From the NCBI GenBank assembly GCA_964004625.1, contig CAXFOB010000020.1, forward strand, positions 1-42,701: a stretch of 42,701 nucleotides of DNA, in the 5' to 3' direction. The position numbers and the translations under genes were made by a program. The first letter of the stretch is position 1. Each line of letters starts with the position of its first letter. Under the pieces are notes generated by a model, which was given only the letters and a program-made list of their open reading frames with translations, did not search any database and was not told where the DNA came from. Source of the stretch: GCA-002697625 sp002697625. GTDB taxonomy: Bacteria > Bacteroidota > Bacteroidia > Flavobacteriales > BACL11. Positions 1 to 6,996 of the stretch are shown piece after piece.

Positions 1-210
1 AATTTTTTCATAGTTTTAGATTTAGTTTAATGTTTATAATTGATTTAACAATGCAAAAATATGTAGCTTCTTGCAATATACAATATATTATTAAATATTA
101 TCTTATGGATTCAGTAAATATATAACAATTATTATATCTAGTAATAACCTTACATATTCAACGAGATAAATTTATGAAAAAAGTTCTAAATTAGGAACGA
201 GAGGTCCACC
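1..210. other. AT-rich non-coding stretch at the left edge
   Basis: I see no convincing gene here. The stretch is strongly AT-rich with stops in all frames and leads into the terminator at 211-245. The segment around 177-200 resembles 1975-1998 on the other side of the cotH-like gene (about 18 of 24 bases match). A short CCACCA sequence at 204-209 looks like a tRNA 3' end, but no tRNA body can be folded upstream. Confidence 0.5.
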
Positions 211-245
211 AAAAAGAAACCCGCTCAATTGAGTGGGTTTTTATT
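211..245. terminator. Bidirectional intrinsic terminator
   Basis: A near-perfect hairpin runs from 217 to 240: AAACCCGCTC pairs with GAGTGGGTTT around an AATT loop, with one G-T pair. On the plus strand it is followed by a T-rich tail (238-248). On the minus strand it is followed by CTTTTT (211-216). It can therefore end the minus-strand CotH-like gene, whose stop is at 245, and also anything transcribed into the window from the left. Confidence 0.8.
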
Positions 246-1948
246 TATTCAATAATTATTTTCTTCTCCACCGTTCCATCATCATAGATATAAAACAATG
301 GCATATTATATTTTGGAATAACAGACCTTCCTAAAATATCAGTAACATTCAATAAATTTTTTTGATTTGTATTTGAAGTATTAATATTACCTGTAGTTAA
401 AGAATATGTATAAAATACATACTCTGCTCTTTCAGGCAATAATATTAAAGCATCATTATTGTACGCTCTTATATAAAATTTGACTTCATCTCCATTTACA
501 GGAAATTGATAATTAGTTGTATAAATACCATCTCCAGCAACAACATCTCCATTTTGACCATCATCATGCATAACAATCTCTTGAAAACCTGAGTTATATT
601 CACTAAGTGTCAGCATTAATTGTACTGAATCAGCACCAAAAACTTCTGCAGAAATATAATTTCCAAAAATATTCAAATTCGATATTGTTGGAGGAGTTAA
701 ATTTATTTCTGGATTTTGTGTTAAATCATTAATTCGAGCTAAAATTACTGGCATTAAAGGTTGAGCTGAAATCCACTGATTAAGAACAGAAACTTGACTA
801 ATATTATCAAAAAAATCCTGATTCGAATAGCCTTTCTCTGTATCACTTATAACTGCAGGATATGCTAATGATTGTAAAGAATTTATATTTTGTAAAAACC
901 ATGATGTATCTAAAGATTCATTAATAATAGTTCTTAAATGAGCAGTATAAATTTTACGATATAATTGATTATTTAATAATAGATTTAATAGAGGTTTGTT
1001 GGGTTGTATTGAATAAGGATCAGATAATATTCCAGTTGACGTAGATACAGAAGCATTAATGAAACTTTCACTTAAATCCCATGGAATAATTTGAAAAAGA
1101 TTATCTCCAGTTTGATACAAATAATAATTATGTGGACTGCCAATATTATATGTATCGTAATTCATGATTATATGATTAGCTGCAAAATACCATAAAACTC
1201 TATCAACATTTAGTACACTTTCTATATCAGAAGGGGTATTATTTAACACATCTATTAAATTAATTAAGCTACTCCAACCATGATCTGATTTCAACTCATA
1301 ACTATTATAATATAATGAACTATCTGTTCCTAAAAATTCAAGATTTGGACTGTAAATTAACATATCAATAGGATCGCACTTAAAAAAAGCTCCATCTTTT
1401 TCAGAAAAATGTTTTTCTAAAAATTGTTTATTTACAGCCTCCTGATTTAAATATAAACCTGTGTAATTACCCTGAGTATTTACTTTCAATAAATTAGTTT
1501 CATATGTAGGTAAATACCTTTGATATATTTTTGTTGCTAATAATTCCTTTAAAAAAGTAGGATCAAACCAAGAATTTGATAATTTCATTTTCTTGTATCC
1601 CATTAATTTTTGCCCTGATATAATATCATTCATATCAATATTATATGGCTTTTTAACTACTGAATTACACTTAGTATAACTTGAGTTTCCTTTGTATCTA
1701 ATCGCAACACTGTCTAATATTATATTATTGAAAATGATTTGTGCTGGTAATCTATATAAAGGATCATTATAAAATGTGCTGTCTAAAATATTATTAAAAT
1801 CAGAATTATAAAAATTAATATCAATTGTTCTCAAAGAGTCTTTATCATACATACCTCCCAAATTTTCATATAATAAATATGGATTATATATATTTTGTGA
1901 TAAACAAAGATTAGGAAATAGAATTATAAATAATAAACATTTTCTCAT
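245..1948 (-). CDS. Secreted CotH-kinase-like protein with T9SS-type C-terminal tail
   Basis: This 567-residue protein begins with a signal peptide (residues 1-18, ending CLSQ). The body matches the CotH family, which contains atypical protein kinases first known from spore coats. Visible landmarks are RYKGNSS (84-90), KKPYNID (99-105), the KMKLSNSWFDP region (120-130), GLYLNQE (164-170), DTYNIGSPHNYYLY (265-278) and IIPWDLSESF (287-296), which is the expected order for the fold. Residues about 420-520 look like a beta-sandwich. The last ~35 residues (VTDILGR followed by a basic end) resemble a type A T9SS sorting domain, so export to the surface or medium is inferred. Many Bacteroidota carry CotH proteins, but the substrate is unknown. 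It is monocistronic, bounded by a strong terminator and by its own promoter, whose -7 element ends 4 nt before the ATG. Confidence 0.8.
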   Translation of the reverse strand: MRKCLLFIILFPNLCLSQNIYNPYLLYENLGGMYDKDSLRTIDINFYNSDFNNILDSTFYNDPLYRLPAQIIFNNIILDSVAIRYKGNSSYTKCNSVVKKPYNIDMNDIISGQKLMGYKKMKLSNSWFDPTFLKELLATKIYQRYLPTYETNLLKVNTQGNYTGLYLNQEAVNKQFLEKHFSEKDGAFFKCDPIDMLIYSPNLEFLGTDSSLYYNSYELKSDHGWSSLINLIDVLNNTPSDIESVLNVDRVLWYFAANHIIMNYDTYNIGSPHNYYLYQTGDNLFQIIPWDLSESFINASVSTSTGILSDPYSIQPNKPLLNLLLNNQLYRKIYTAHLRTIINESLDTSWFLQNINSLQSLAYPAVISDTEKGYSNQDFFDNISQVSVLNQWISAQPLMPVILARINDLTQNPEINLTPPTISNLNIFGNYISAEVFGADSVQLMLTLSEYNSGFQEIVMHDDGQNGDVVAGDGIYTTNYQFPVNGDEVKFYIRAYNNDALILLPERAEYVFYTYSLTTGNINTSNTNQKNLLNVTDILGRSVIPKYNMPLFYIYDDGTVEKKIIIE

Positions 1949-1952
1949 AATT

Positions 1953-1960
1953 CAAAATTA
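1953..1960 (-). promoter_or_regulatory. -7 element of the cotH-like gene promoter
   Basis: Read on the minus strand this is TAATTTTG, a full match to the Bacteroidota -7 consensus TAnnTTTG. Only AATT separates it from the ATG at 1948, so transcription should begin at or next to the start codon (leaderless mRNA). Confidence 0.55.
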
Positions 1961-1965
1961 ATTAA

Positions 1966-2206
1966 TATTTTTCTAAAAAAGTTCGAAACTGGGACCACAA
2001 GGAGTTTTACTTATCTCTTGCCAATTAATATTAGAGTATCACCACAAAAAACACTATGAGCTTGAACGTATTGATTATGATGATAAAATTAATTAAAACC
2101 AAAATCGTGGAGTTTTGATAAAGAAGAAAAAAAATAAAAATATCTGGAGAAATTTTTGATAACTTGTCACAAGAACACTATAAACTACTTAATGAACTAA
2201 AACAAA
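1966..2206 (+). pseudogene. Decayed coding scraps between cotH-like gene and pheS
   Basis: No intact gene is present, but three short protein-like stretches follow each other in changing plus-strand frames. The first reads KKVRNWDHKEFYLSLAN and stops at 2026-2028. The second (2001-2096) includes EYHHKKHYELERIDYDDKIN before a stop. The third (from about 2122) includes KISGEIFDNLSQEHYKLL and NELKQIILKK and runs into the pheS end. The balanced, charged composition is unlike random AT-rich DNA. I infer remnants of one or more degraded genes; the family is not recognised. Confidence 0.3.
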
Positions 2207-3220
2207 TTATATTAAAGAAAACTGTTTTAAGAAACGAACATCATTTTCAAAAAAGAGACGTAAGTCATTTACTCCATATTTTAGCATTGCAATTCTTTCA
2301 ATTCCCATTCCAAAAGCAAACCCACTGTATTTTTTAGAGTCAATTTTGCAATTTTCTAGCACGTTCGGATCTACCATACCACAACCTAAAATTTCCAACC
2401 AACCAGTCCCCTTCGTTATTCTATAATCAGAATCATTTTTTAATCCCCAGTAAATATCCAGCTCAGCAGAGGGCTCGGTAAATGGAAAGTAAGAAGGTCT
2501 GAGTCTTATTTTAGTTTTTTCTCCAAACATCTCTTTTGCAAAATAAAGAAGTGTTTGTTTTAGGTCCGCAAAACTTACATTTTCATCAATGTACAACCCC
2601 TCTACTTGATGAAAAATACAATGAGCACGAGCTGAAATAGCTTCATTTCTATATACCCTACCAGGTGAAAGTGTTCGTATTGGAGGCTTATTATTTTCCA
2701 TATATCTCACCTGTACTGATGAGGTATGAGTTCTTAATAAAACATCTGGATTGGTTTGTATAAAAAAAGTGTCCTGCATATCTCTTGCGGGGTGTTCTTG
2801 GGGTAAATTAAGCGCAGAAAAATTATGCCAGTCCCCCTCTATTTCAGGCCCTTCACTTACGATAAAACCAATTCTGTTAAAAATCTCAACAATCTGATTT
2901 CTCACCAAAGAGATGGGGTGTCTACTACCTAAACCATCTAAACCTATAGGTTTTGTTAAATCAATATCATTTACCAACTCTTCCTCCTCAAAACTATCTA
3001 TATAAGTATCTATTTTCTCCTGAACCAAATTTTTTAATTTGTTTATAGACGCTCCGAATTCTTTTTTTTGTTCGTTCGGAATTTTTTTAAAAGAAGCAAA
3101 AAGATTATTTAACAACCCTCTTTTCCCTAAATACTTAATTCTGAAGTTGTTTAAATCTTCTTCTGATTTAGGAACATACCCTTCTACTTTTTCAACTAGT
3201 TCTTGTACTTTTTCTAACAT
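2207..3220 (-). CDS. pheS: Phenylalanine--tRNA ligase alpha subunit
   Basis: PheS joins with PheT as an alpha2-beta2 enzyme that charges tRNA-Phe with phenylalanine in the cytosol. The 337-residue length is normal. The N-terminal ~90 residues form the coiled-coil tRNA-binding arm (KYLGKRGLLNNL near 29-40). The class II catalytic core follows: DMQDTFFIQ, LLRTHTSSVQVRYM, a motif 2 region with FHQVEGLYID, FTEPSAELDI, GTGWLEILGCGMV, and motif 3 GFAFGMGIERIAMLKYG near the C terminus. The start MLEKVQELVEK fits the family. pheT is not adjacent, which is common in Bacteroidota. The sequence upstream of the start is shared with the divergent lipoprotein promoter. Confidence 0.97.
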   Translation of the reverse strand: MLEKVQELVEKVEGYVPKSEEDLNNFRIKYLGKRGLLNNLFASFKKIPNEQKKEFGASINKLKNLVQEKIDTYIDSFEEEELVNDIDLTKPIGLDGLGSRHPISLVRNQIVEIFNRIGFIVSEGPEIEGDWHNFSALNLPQEHPARDMQDTFFIQTNPDVLLRTHTSSVQVRYMENNKPPIRTLSPGRVYRNEAISARAHCIFHQVEGLYIDENVSFADLKQTLLYFAKEMFGEKTKIRLRPSYFPFTEPSAELDIYWGLKNDSDYRITKGTGWLEILGCGMVDPNVLENCKIDSKKYSGFAFGMGIERIAMLKYGVNDLRLFFENDVRFLKQFSLI

Positions 3221-3234
3221 CTTAAATATTTACT

Positions 3235-3242
3235 TATATTTG
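3235..3242 (+). promoter_or_regulatory. -7 element for the small lipoprotein gene
   Basis: TATATTTG is a perfect TAnnTTTG. It lies 46 nt upstream of the ATG at 3289, so this transcript would have a conventional 5' leader of about 40 nt. It sits in the 68-bp divergent gap with pheS. Confidence 0.5.
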
Positions 3243-3288
3243 CTTAGTAATTTAAAGTTACAAAGTAAACAATATTTTTATACATATC

Positions 3289-3666
3289 ATGAAAAAGAAA
3301 CTTCTTAAAATATCGTCCATATTATTAATACTTTTATTTGCTTCAACAACCTTTACTTCTTGTGAAAAAGCAAATGACACAATAGGGATTATAAAAGTGG
3401 TAAATTCCTCTGGTCAAGCCATGAGTGGAGTAACGGTTATTTTAGACCAACAAAACACGATTCCCGGAACAGATCCAATAGAAGACTTAAGAAGATCAGG
3501 CACAACTGACGCAACAGGAAAAGTCTCATTTACATATATATATGAAGCGATTTTAGATGTAAATGTAAATAAAAATTCAGGAAACGACACATATTCTGGT
3601 AGTGGGGTTATAAGACTGCTCAGAGGTAAAACAGAGCAAATTACTGTAGAAGCCGTAAAACAATAA
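3289..3666 (+). CDS. Small lipoprotein with carboxypeptidase-regulatory-like fold
   Basis: This 125-residue protein begins with a typical type II signal peptide: basic KKKLLK, a hydrophobic stretch, and the lipobox TFTSC, with the acylated cysteine at residue 25 and a preference for the outer membrane inferred. The mature part is short: GIIKVVNSSGQAMSGVTVIL then TTDATGKVSFTY, the usual turn pattern of carboxypeptidase-regulatory/CnaB-like beta-sandwich domains (xVxxxxGxPxxGVxVxL...TdxxGxaxF). Such domains are common add-ons in Bacteroidota surface proteins, here standing alone. The TAA stop (3664-3666) abuts the stop of the next, opposite-strand gene at 3667. No specific function can be given. 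Confidence 0.8.
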   Translation: MKKKLLKISSILLILLFASTTFTSCEKANDTIGIIKVVNSSGQAMSGVTVILDQQNTIPGTDPIEDLRRSGTTDATGKVSFTYIYEAILDVNVNKNSGNDTYSGSGVIRLLRGKTEQITVEAVKQ

Positions 3667-3990
3667 TTATTCAAAATACTTTAGTATCGCTTGTTTCATC
3701 AGGTTTTTCTGAGATTTTGCTCCTAACTTTTCTAATTTCTCCACTTCTTCAAAATGAGGCCACCCATCTTCATCAATCGACTTAAACCGATAATAACCAA
3801 AAGGGATCAACAGCCTACAGGTTGCAATATGTAGTAAATATGTTTTTTCTTCTTTGTCAAACTCTCTAATTCCTTGTCCTAACTCCTGCACCCCGATTAA
3901 AAACAAAATGGTTTTTAAACTCAACTCATCTTCAAAACTTTCTTCTAATTTTAAAACAAGCTCCTCCCATTTTTTTTCTAAATCTTCCAT
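3667..3990 (-). CDS. Conserved small Bacteroidota protein, function unknown
   Basis: A 107-residue soluble, acidic and mostly helical protein with no signal peptide or membrane segment. Distinctive patches are GVQELGQG (34-41), FDKEEKTYLLHIATCRLL (44-61), FGYY (64-67) and DEDGWPHFE (73-81), followed by a basic C-terminal helix. I believe similar single-copy proteins occur widely in Flavobacteriia, but this is from memory and no function is known to me. It is transcribed alone, divergently from cvpA, from a promoter whose -7 element ends 4 nt before the ATG. Confidence 0.75.
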   Translation of the reverse strand: MEDLEKKWEELVLKLEESFEDELSLKTILFLIGVQELGQGIREFDKEEKTYLLHIATCRLLIPFGYYRFKSIDEDGWPHFEEVEKLEKLGAKSQKNLMKQAILKYFE

Positions 3991-3994
3991 AAAG

Positions 3995-4002
3995 CAAATG
4001 TA
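3995..4002 (-). promoter_or_regulatory. -7 element of the 107-residue protein gene
   Basis: On the minus strand this reads TACATTTG (perfect TAnnTTTG), followed by CTTT and then the ATG at 3990. The 4-nt spacing predicts a leaderless transcript. Confidence 0.55.
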
Positions 4003-4011
4003 TTAAAATAG

Positions 4012-4019
4012 TATCTTTA
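4012..4019 (+). promoter_or_regulatory. -7 element of the cvpA-like gene
   Basis: TATCTTTA matches TAnnTTTG except for the last base. CACT follows, then the ATG at 4024, giving the same 4-nt spacing as several other promoters in this window. It is divergent from the element at 3995-4002, only 9 bp away. Confidence 0.45.
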
Positions 4020-4023
4020 CACT

Positions 4024-4581
4024 ATGAATTATATCGATATTATTATTTCTATTTTATTGTTGCTAGCAGTTTATAAGGGCTTCAAAAACGGATTGATAAA
4101 GGAAATAATTTCTCTTATTTCTTTAGTTGCTGGTATATATATTGCAGTTAACTTCTCCTTTTATATCGAAAAATATCTATCCAAATCTTTAACCAAATAT
4201 GATGAATTTGTATCTATCATTTCTTTTGTATTGGTTTTTTTAATTGTATTTCTTTCCCTAAAGTTAGCGGGAGTAATAATGAGTAAGTTAGCAAACTCCT
4301 TACAACTAGGTCTATTAAACAAAACCCTAGGCTTATTGTTCGGACTTTCAAAAGCGTTATTAATTATCTCTATAGTTTTATTTGAGACAAGTCACTTGTC
4401 CGAAACATTTGGTAACATACTTCCAAAAAAACAGGTTAAAAATTCAGTGTTATACCAACCAATTTACAATATAATACCCACTATATCTCCAATTGCGAAA
4501 AAGAAATTAGGGTGGTCTGAGAATTTAAAAAAGTCGATTAAAGAAACAACAAAAGAAGTTAAAGAATTTATTACAGAATAG
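4024..4581 (+). CDS. cvpA: CvpA family membrane protein
   Basis: A 185-residue integral membrane protein of the CvpA family, named for a role in colicin V production in E. coli and linked in other bacteria to envelope homeostasis. The N-terminal signature is clear: NYIDIIISILLLLAVYKGFKNGLIKE, then three more hydrophobic segments (about 28-50, 62-84, 100-122), and a basic cytoplasmic tail rich in Lys. The ATG is preceded by a promoter 4 nt away. Its last 11 bp overlap the 3' end of the convergent pgk gene. Confidence 0.85.
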   Translation: MNYIDIIISILLLLAVYKGFKNGLIKEIISLISLVAGIYIAVNFSFYIEKYLSKSLTKYDEFVSIISFVLVFLIVFLSLKLAGVIMSKLANSLQLGLLNKTLGLLFGLSKALLIISIVLFETSHLSETFGNILPKKQVKNSVLYQPIYNIIPTISPIAKKKLGWSENLKKSIKETTKEVKEFITE

Positions 4582-5755
4582 CTTTTATTGCTGGCAACTC
4601 TTTACCCTCTAAATATTCTAACATAGCCCCGCCGCCAGTTGAAATGTAACTAACACGACCTTCCATTTCAAACTTTTTAATTGCAGCGACAGAGTCCCCC
4701 CCCCCAATTAATGAAAAGGCCCCCCTATTAGTAGACCTACAGATAGCGGCTCCAATATTTTTAGTACCGTTTTCAAAATTACTCATTTCAAAAACACCCA
4801 TTGGTCCATTCCAAATAATAGTTTTCGAGTTTTCAATTACTTCAGAAAATAATTGAATACTTTTTTCTCCAATATCCAATCCCATATAACCAACTTGTAC
4901 ACTGGTGATATCTGAATTTTTTATATCTGCATTATTATTAAAATCATTTGCGTTTACCGAATCAACTGGTAAAAGTAAGTTTACATCTAATTTGTTAGCT
5001 TTTTCAATTATGGATTTTGCTAACTCCAACTTGTCATCTTCTACTAAAGAGTTTCCTATATTACCACCCATAGCTTTTGAAAAAGTATACGCCATTCCCC
5101 CTCCTATAATTAAATTATCTACCTTATTAAGTAAGGAAACGACAACATCAATTTTCCCAGAAATCTTAGCTCCTCCAATTATAGCTGTAAAAGGTTTTTT
5201 TGGCTTGCTTAATGCTTTTTCTAAATTATCTATCTCGTCTTTCAACAATAATCCAAAATACTTTTCATTTGGAAAAAAGGATGCAATAATTGACGTAGAA
5301 GCATGAGACCTGTGTGCTGTTCCAAAAGCATCATTTACATATACATCCGCAAGCTCAGAAAGTTGTTTAGCAAAATTTATATCCCCTTGTTTTTCCTCTT
5401 TATAAAACCTTAAATTCTCCAACAATAAGATTTCTCCATTTTTAATGTTACGCGCTTTGTTTTTTGCAAGATTACCAATACAATCTTCTGAAAATGAAAC
5501 CGCAGTCTTTAATGTTTTTTGTAGGTAATCAATAATATGTTGTAAAGAAAATTTATAATCTTTTCCTTTCGGTCTCCCAAGGTGTGACATTAAAATTACT
5601 CTAGCATTATCATCTAATAATTTTTTTATTGTTGGTAAAGCAGCTGTTATTCTACTGTGGTCTGTTATGTTAAAATTTTCATCTAAAGGAACATTGAAAT
5701 CTACTCTAACAAGGATGTTTCTTCCCTCAAAACTATAATCTAATAAACTTTTCAT
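4571..5755 (-). CDS. pgk: Phosphoglycerate kinase
   Basis: PGK transfers a phosphate between 1,3-bisphosphoglycerate and ADP in glycolysis/gluconeogenesis. I choose the start at 5755 (MKSLLDYSF, 394 residues): an upstream ATG at 5785 would add ten hydrophobic residues foreign to the family and would lie upstream of the -7 promoter element. Family motifs are RVDFNVPLDE near the N terminus, MSHLGRPKG, GGAKISGKIDVV, WNGPMGVFE and the nucleotide-binding loop LIGGGDSVAAI. That glycine loop is encoded by an uninterrupted run of ten G (C10 at 4696-4705 on the plus strand), odd in such AT-rich DNA. The 3' end overlaps cvpA by 11 bp. Confidence 0.97.
   Translation of the reverse strand: MKSLLDYSFEGRNILVRVDFNVPLDENFNITDHSRITAALPTIKKLLDDNARVILMSHLGRPKGKDYKFSLQHIIDYLQKTLKTAVSFSEDCIGNLAKNKARNIKNGEILLLENLRFYKEEKQGDINFAKQLSELADVYVNDAFGTAHRSHASTSIIASFFPNEKYFGLLLKDEIDNLEKALSKPKKPFTAIIGGAKISGKIDVVVSLLNKVDNLIIGGGMAYTFSKAMGGNIGNSLVEDDKLELAKSIIEKANKLDVNLLLPVDSVNANDFNNNADIKNSDITSVQVGYMGLDIGEKSIQLFSEVIENSKTIIWNGPMGVFEMSNFENGTKNIGAAICRSTNRGAFSLIGGGDSVAAIKKFEMEGRVSYISTGGGAMLEYLEGKELPAIKAIL
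4696..4705 (-). repeat. Ten-base G homopolymer inside pgk
   Basis: The coding strand reads ATT followed by ten G and then AC, encoding I-G-G-G-D. The reading frame is intact with exactly ten G. A second, shorter run of six (4720-4725) lies just upstream in coding sense. Such tracts are prone to slippage during replication and to sequencing error. Confidence 0.9.
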
Positions 5756-5759
5756 TTTA

Positions 5760-5767
5760 CAAAAATA
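5760..5767 (-). promoter_or_regulatory. -7 element of pgk
   Basis: On the minus strand this reads TATTTTTG, then TAAA, then the ATG at 5755. The perfect TAnnTTTG with 4-nt spacing supports both the chosen pgk start and a leaderless mRNA. Confidence 0.55.
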
Positions 5768-5808
5768 AACAAAGTAAAAAACCAAACGAATGATTTATTA
5801 AAAAACAC

Positions 5809-5816
5809 TAAATTTG
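5809..5816 (+). promoter_or_regulatory. -7 element of the holB operon
   Basis: TAAATTTG is a perfect TAnnTTTG. It ends 14 nt before the holB ATG at 5831 and would drive the tightly packed operon that runs to scoB at 12312. Confidence 0.5.
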
Positions 5817-5830
5817 ACGGAAATATTATT

Positions 5831-6991
5831 ATGAAATTTTCAGAAATACCAGGAAACACAGAGATTAAAAAACAGTTAATTAATTCAGTAAAAAACAACC
5901 GATTAAGTCACTCACAAATGTTTTTAGGTGGTGGCGGTAGCTCAAAACTACCTATTGTTTTAGCTTTTACTCAATACATAAACTGTAAAAACAAACAAAA
6001 TGACGACTCTTGTGGGATTTGTGATTCTTGTGTGAAATACCAAAACTTAACACATCCAGATCTCCATTTGATTTTCCCAGTACTATCTATAAATAATATA
6101 AAAAAAGTAGTTTCTGATCATTTTATTACTCAATGGAGAGAAGAATCTTTAAAAAACCCATACCTAGATTTAGACATGTGGTTTGACGTGTTTTCGGAAG
6201 AAAATAAAACAGGGAAAACAGGTTATATCTACACACAAGAATCAGAGGTATTACACCAAAAACTTTCACTAAAACATTACGAATCTGAATACAGGGTTGT
6301 AATTATTTGGCTACCAGAAAAAATGATGCTTCACACCTCAAATAAATTTTTAAAATTACTTGAAGAGCCACCGAAAAAAACCCTATTTCTATTGGTTTCT
6401 GAAAATTCAGATTTAATTTTAAAAACAATCTTATCTAGACTACAAATAACAAAACTAGTAAATCATTCAGTAGAGGAAATACACTCAATACTACAGAACA
6501 AATTTCCATATAAATCGAAGTCAGAAATAGACGCTTCAATAAGTTTGTCAGAGGGTAATATTGGTCGGTCCATTGAAATACTACTAACTGATAATTTTGA
6601 AGATGATAATTTTGAAGATTATCAATCATGGATGAGGTTGTGTTATTCAGTAAATATTTCTGAAATAACTACATGGGTTAACCAAAGAAGTAATAAAGGC
6701 AGGAGACTACAATCGGTTTTTTTAAGATACGCGCTTAAAATGGTAAGAAATTGTTTAATTTTCCATTTTTCTGACCCAAACACACTGTTTATTACAGAGA
6801 AAGAAAAGAGTTTTTTACAAAAATTTCACCCTTTTGTTCACGAGGGTAATATTAAAAATATAACCGAAAAACTAGAAGAGAGTGTTGTAAATATTGAAAG
6901 AAATGCAAATTCAAAAATATTGTTTTATGAACTATCTCTACAATTAATGAAACTCTTAAAAGTAAAGCGTAAATTTGTAGAAATAAATTAA
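5831..6991 (+). CDS. holB: DNA polymerase III subunit delta' (clamp loader)
   Basis: The delta' subunit is part of the clamp loader that opens the sliding clamp and places it on DNA. The 386-residue protein has the typical opening (IPGNTEIKKQLINSVKNNRLSHSQMF), a degenerate P-loop (GGGGSSKLP, 33-41, lacking the GKT of active loaders, as expected for delta'), and zinc ligands C52, C61, C64 and C67. It continues with THPDLHLIFPV, YRVVIIWLPEKM and LLKLLEEPPKKTLFLL, then SRLQITKL. The C-terminal half is the helical collar domain and is more divergent. It heads an operon and is separated from the next gene by 5 nt. Confidence 0.9.
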   Translation: MKFSEIPGNTEIKKQLINSVKNNRLSHSQMFLGGGGSSKLPIVLAFTQYINCKNKQNDDSCGICDSCVKYQNLTHPDLHLIFPVLSINNIKKVVSDHFITQWREESLKNPYLDLDMWFDVFSEENKTGKTGYIYTQESEVLHQKLSLKHYESEYRVVIIWLPEKMMLHTSNKFLKLLEEPPKKTLFLLVSENSDLILKTILSRLQITKLVNHSVEEIHSILQNKFPYKSKSEIDASISLSEGNIGRSIEILLTDNFEDDNFEDYQSWMRLCYSVNISEITTWVNQRSNKGRRLQSVFLRYALKMVRNCLIFHFSDPNTLFITEKEKSFLQKFHPFVHEGNIKNITEKLEESVVNIERNANSKILFYELSLQLMKLLKVKRKFVEIN

Positions 6992-6996
6992 AGATT

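Noticed and set aside
180..209. Possible tRNA 3' end (GTTCTAAAT ... CCACCA)
   Set aside because: No pairing T-stem and no 5' acceptor, D or anticodon arms can be found upstream. The CCACCA alone is not enough.
3414..3674. Antisense frame over the small lipoprotein gene
   Set aside because: The plus-strand frame has a lipobox and a recognisable fold; the antisense frame has neither promoter nor family pattern.
5753..5785. Upstream ATG of pgk (adds ten residues)
   Set aside because: The extra residues are hydrophobic, unlike PGK, and the -7 promoter element lies within them.
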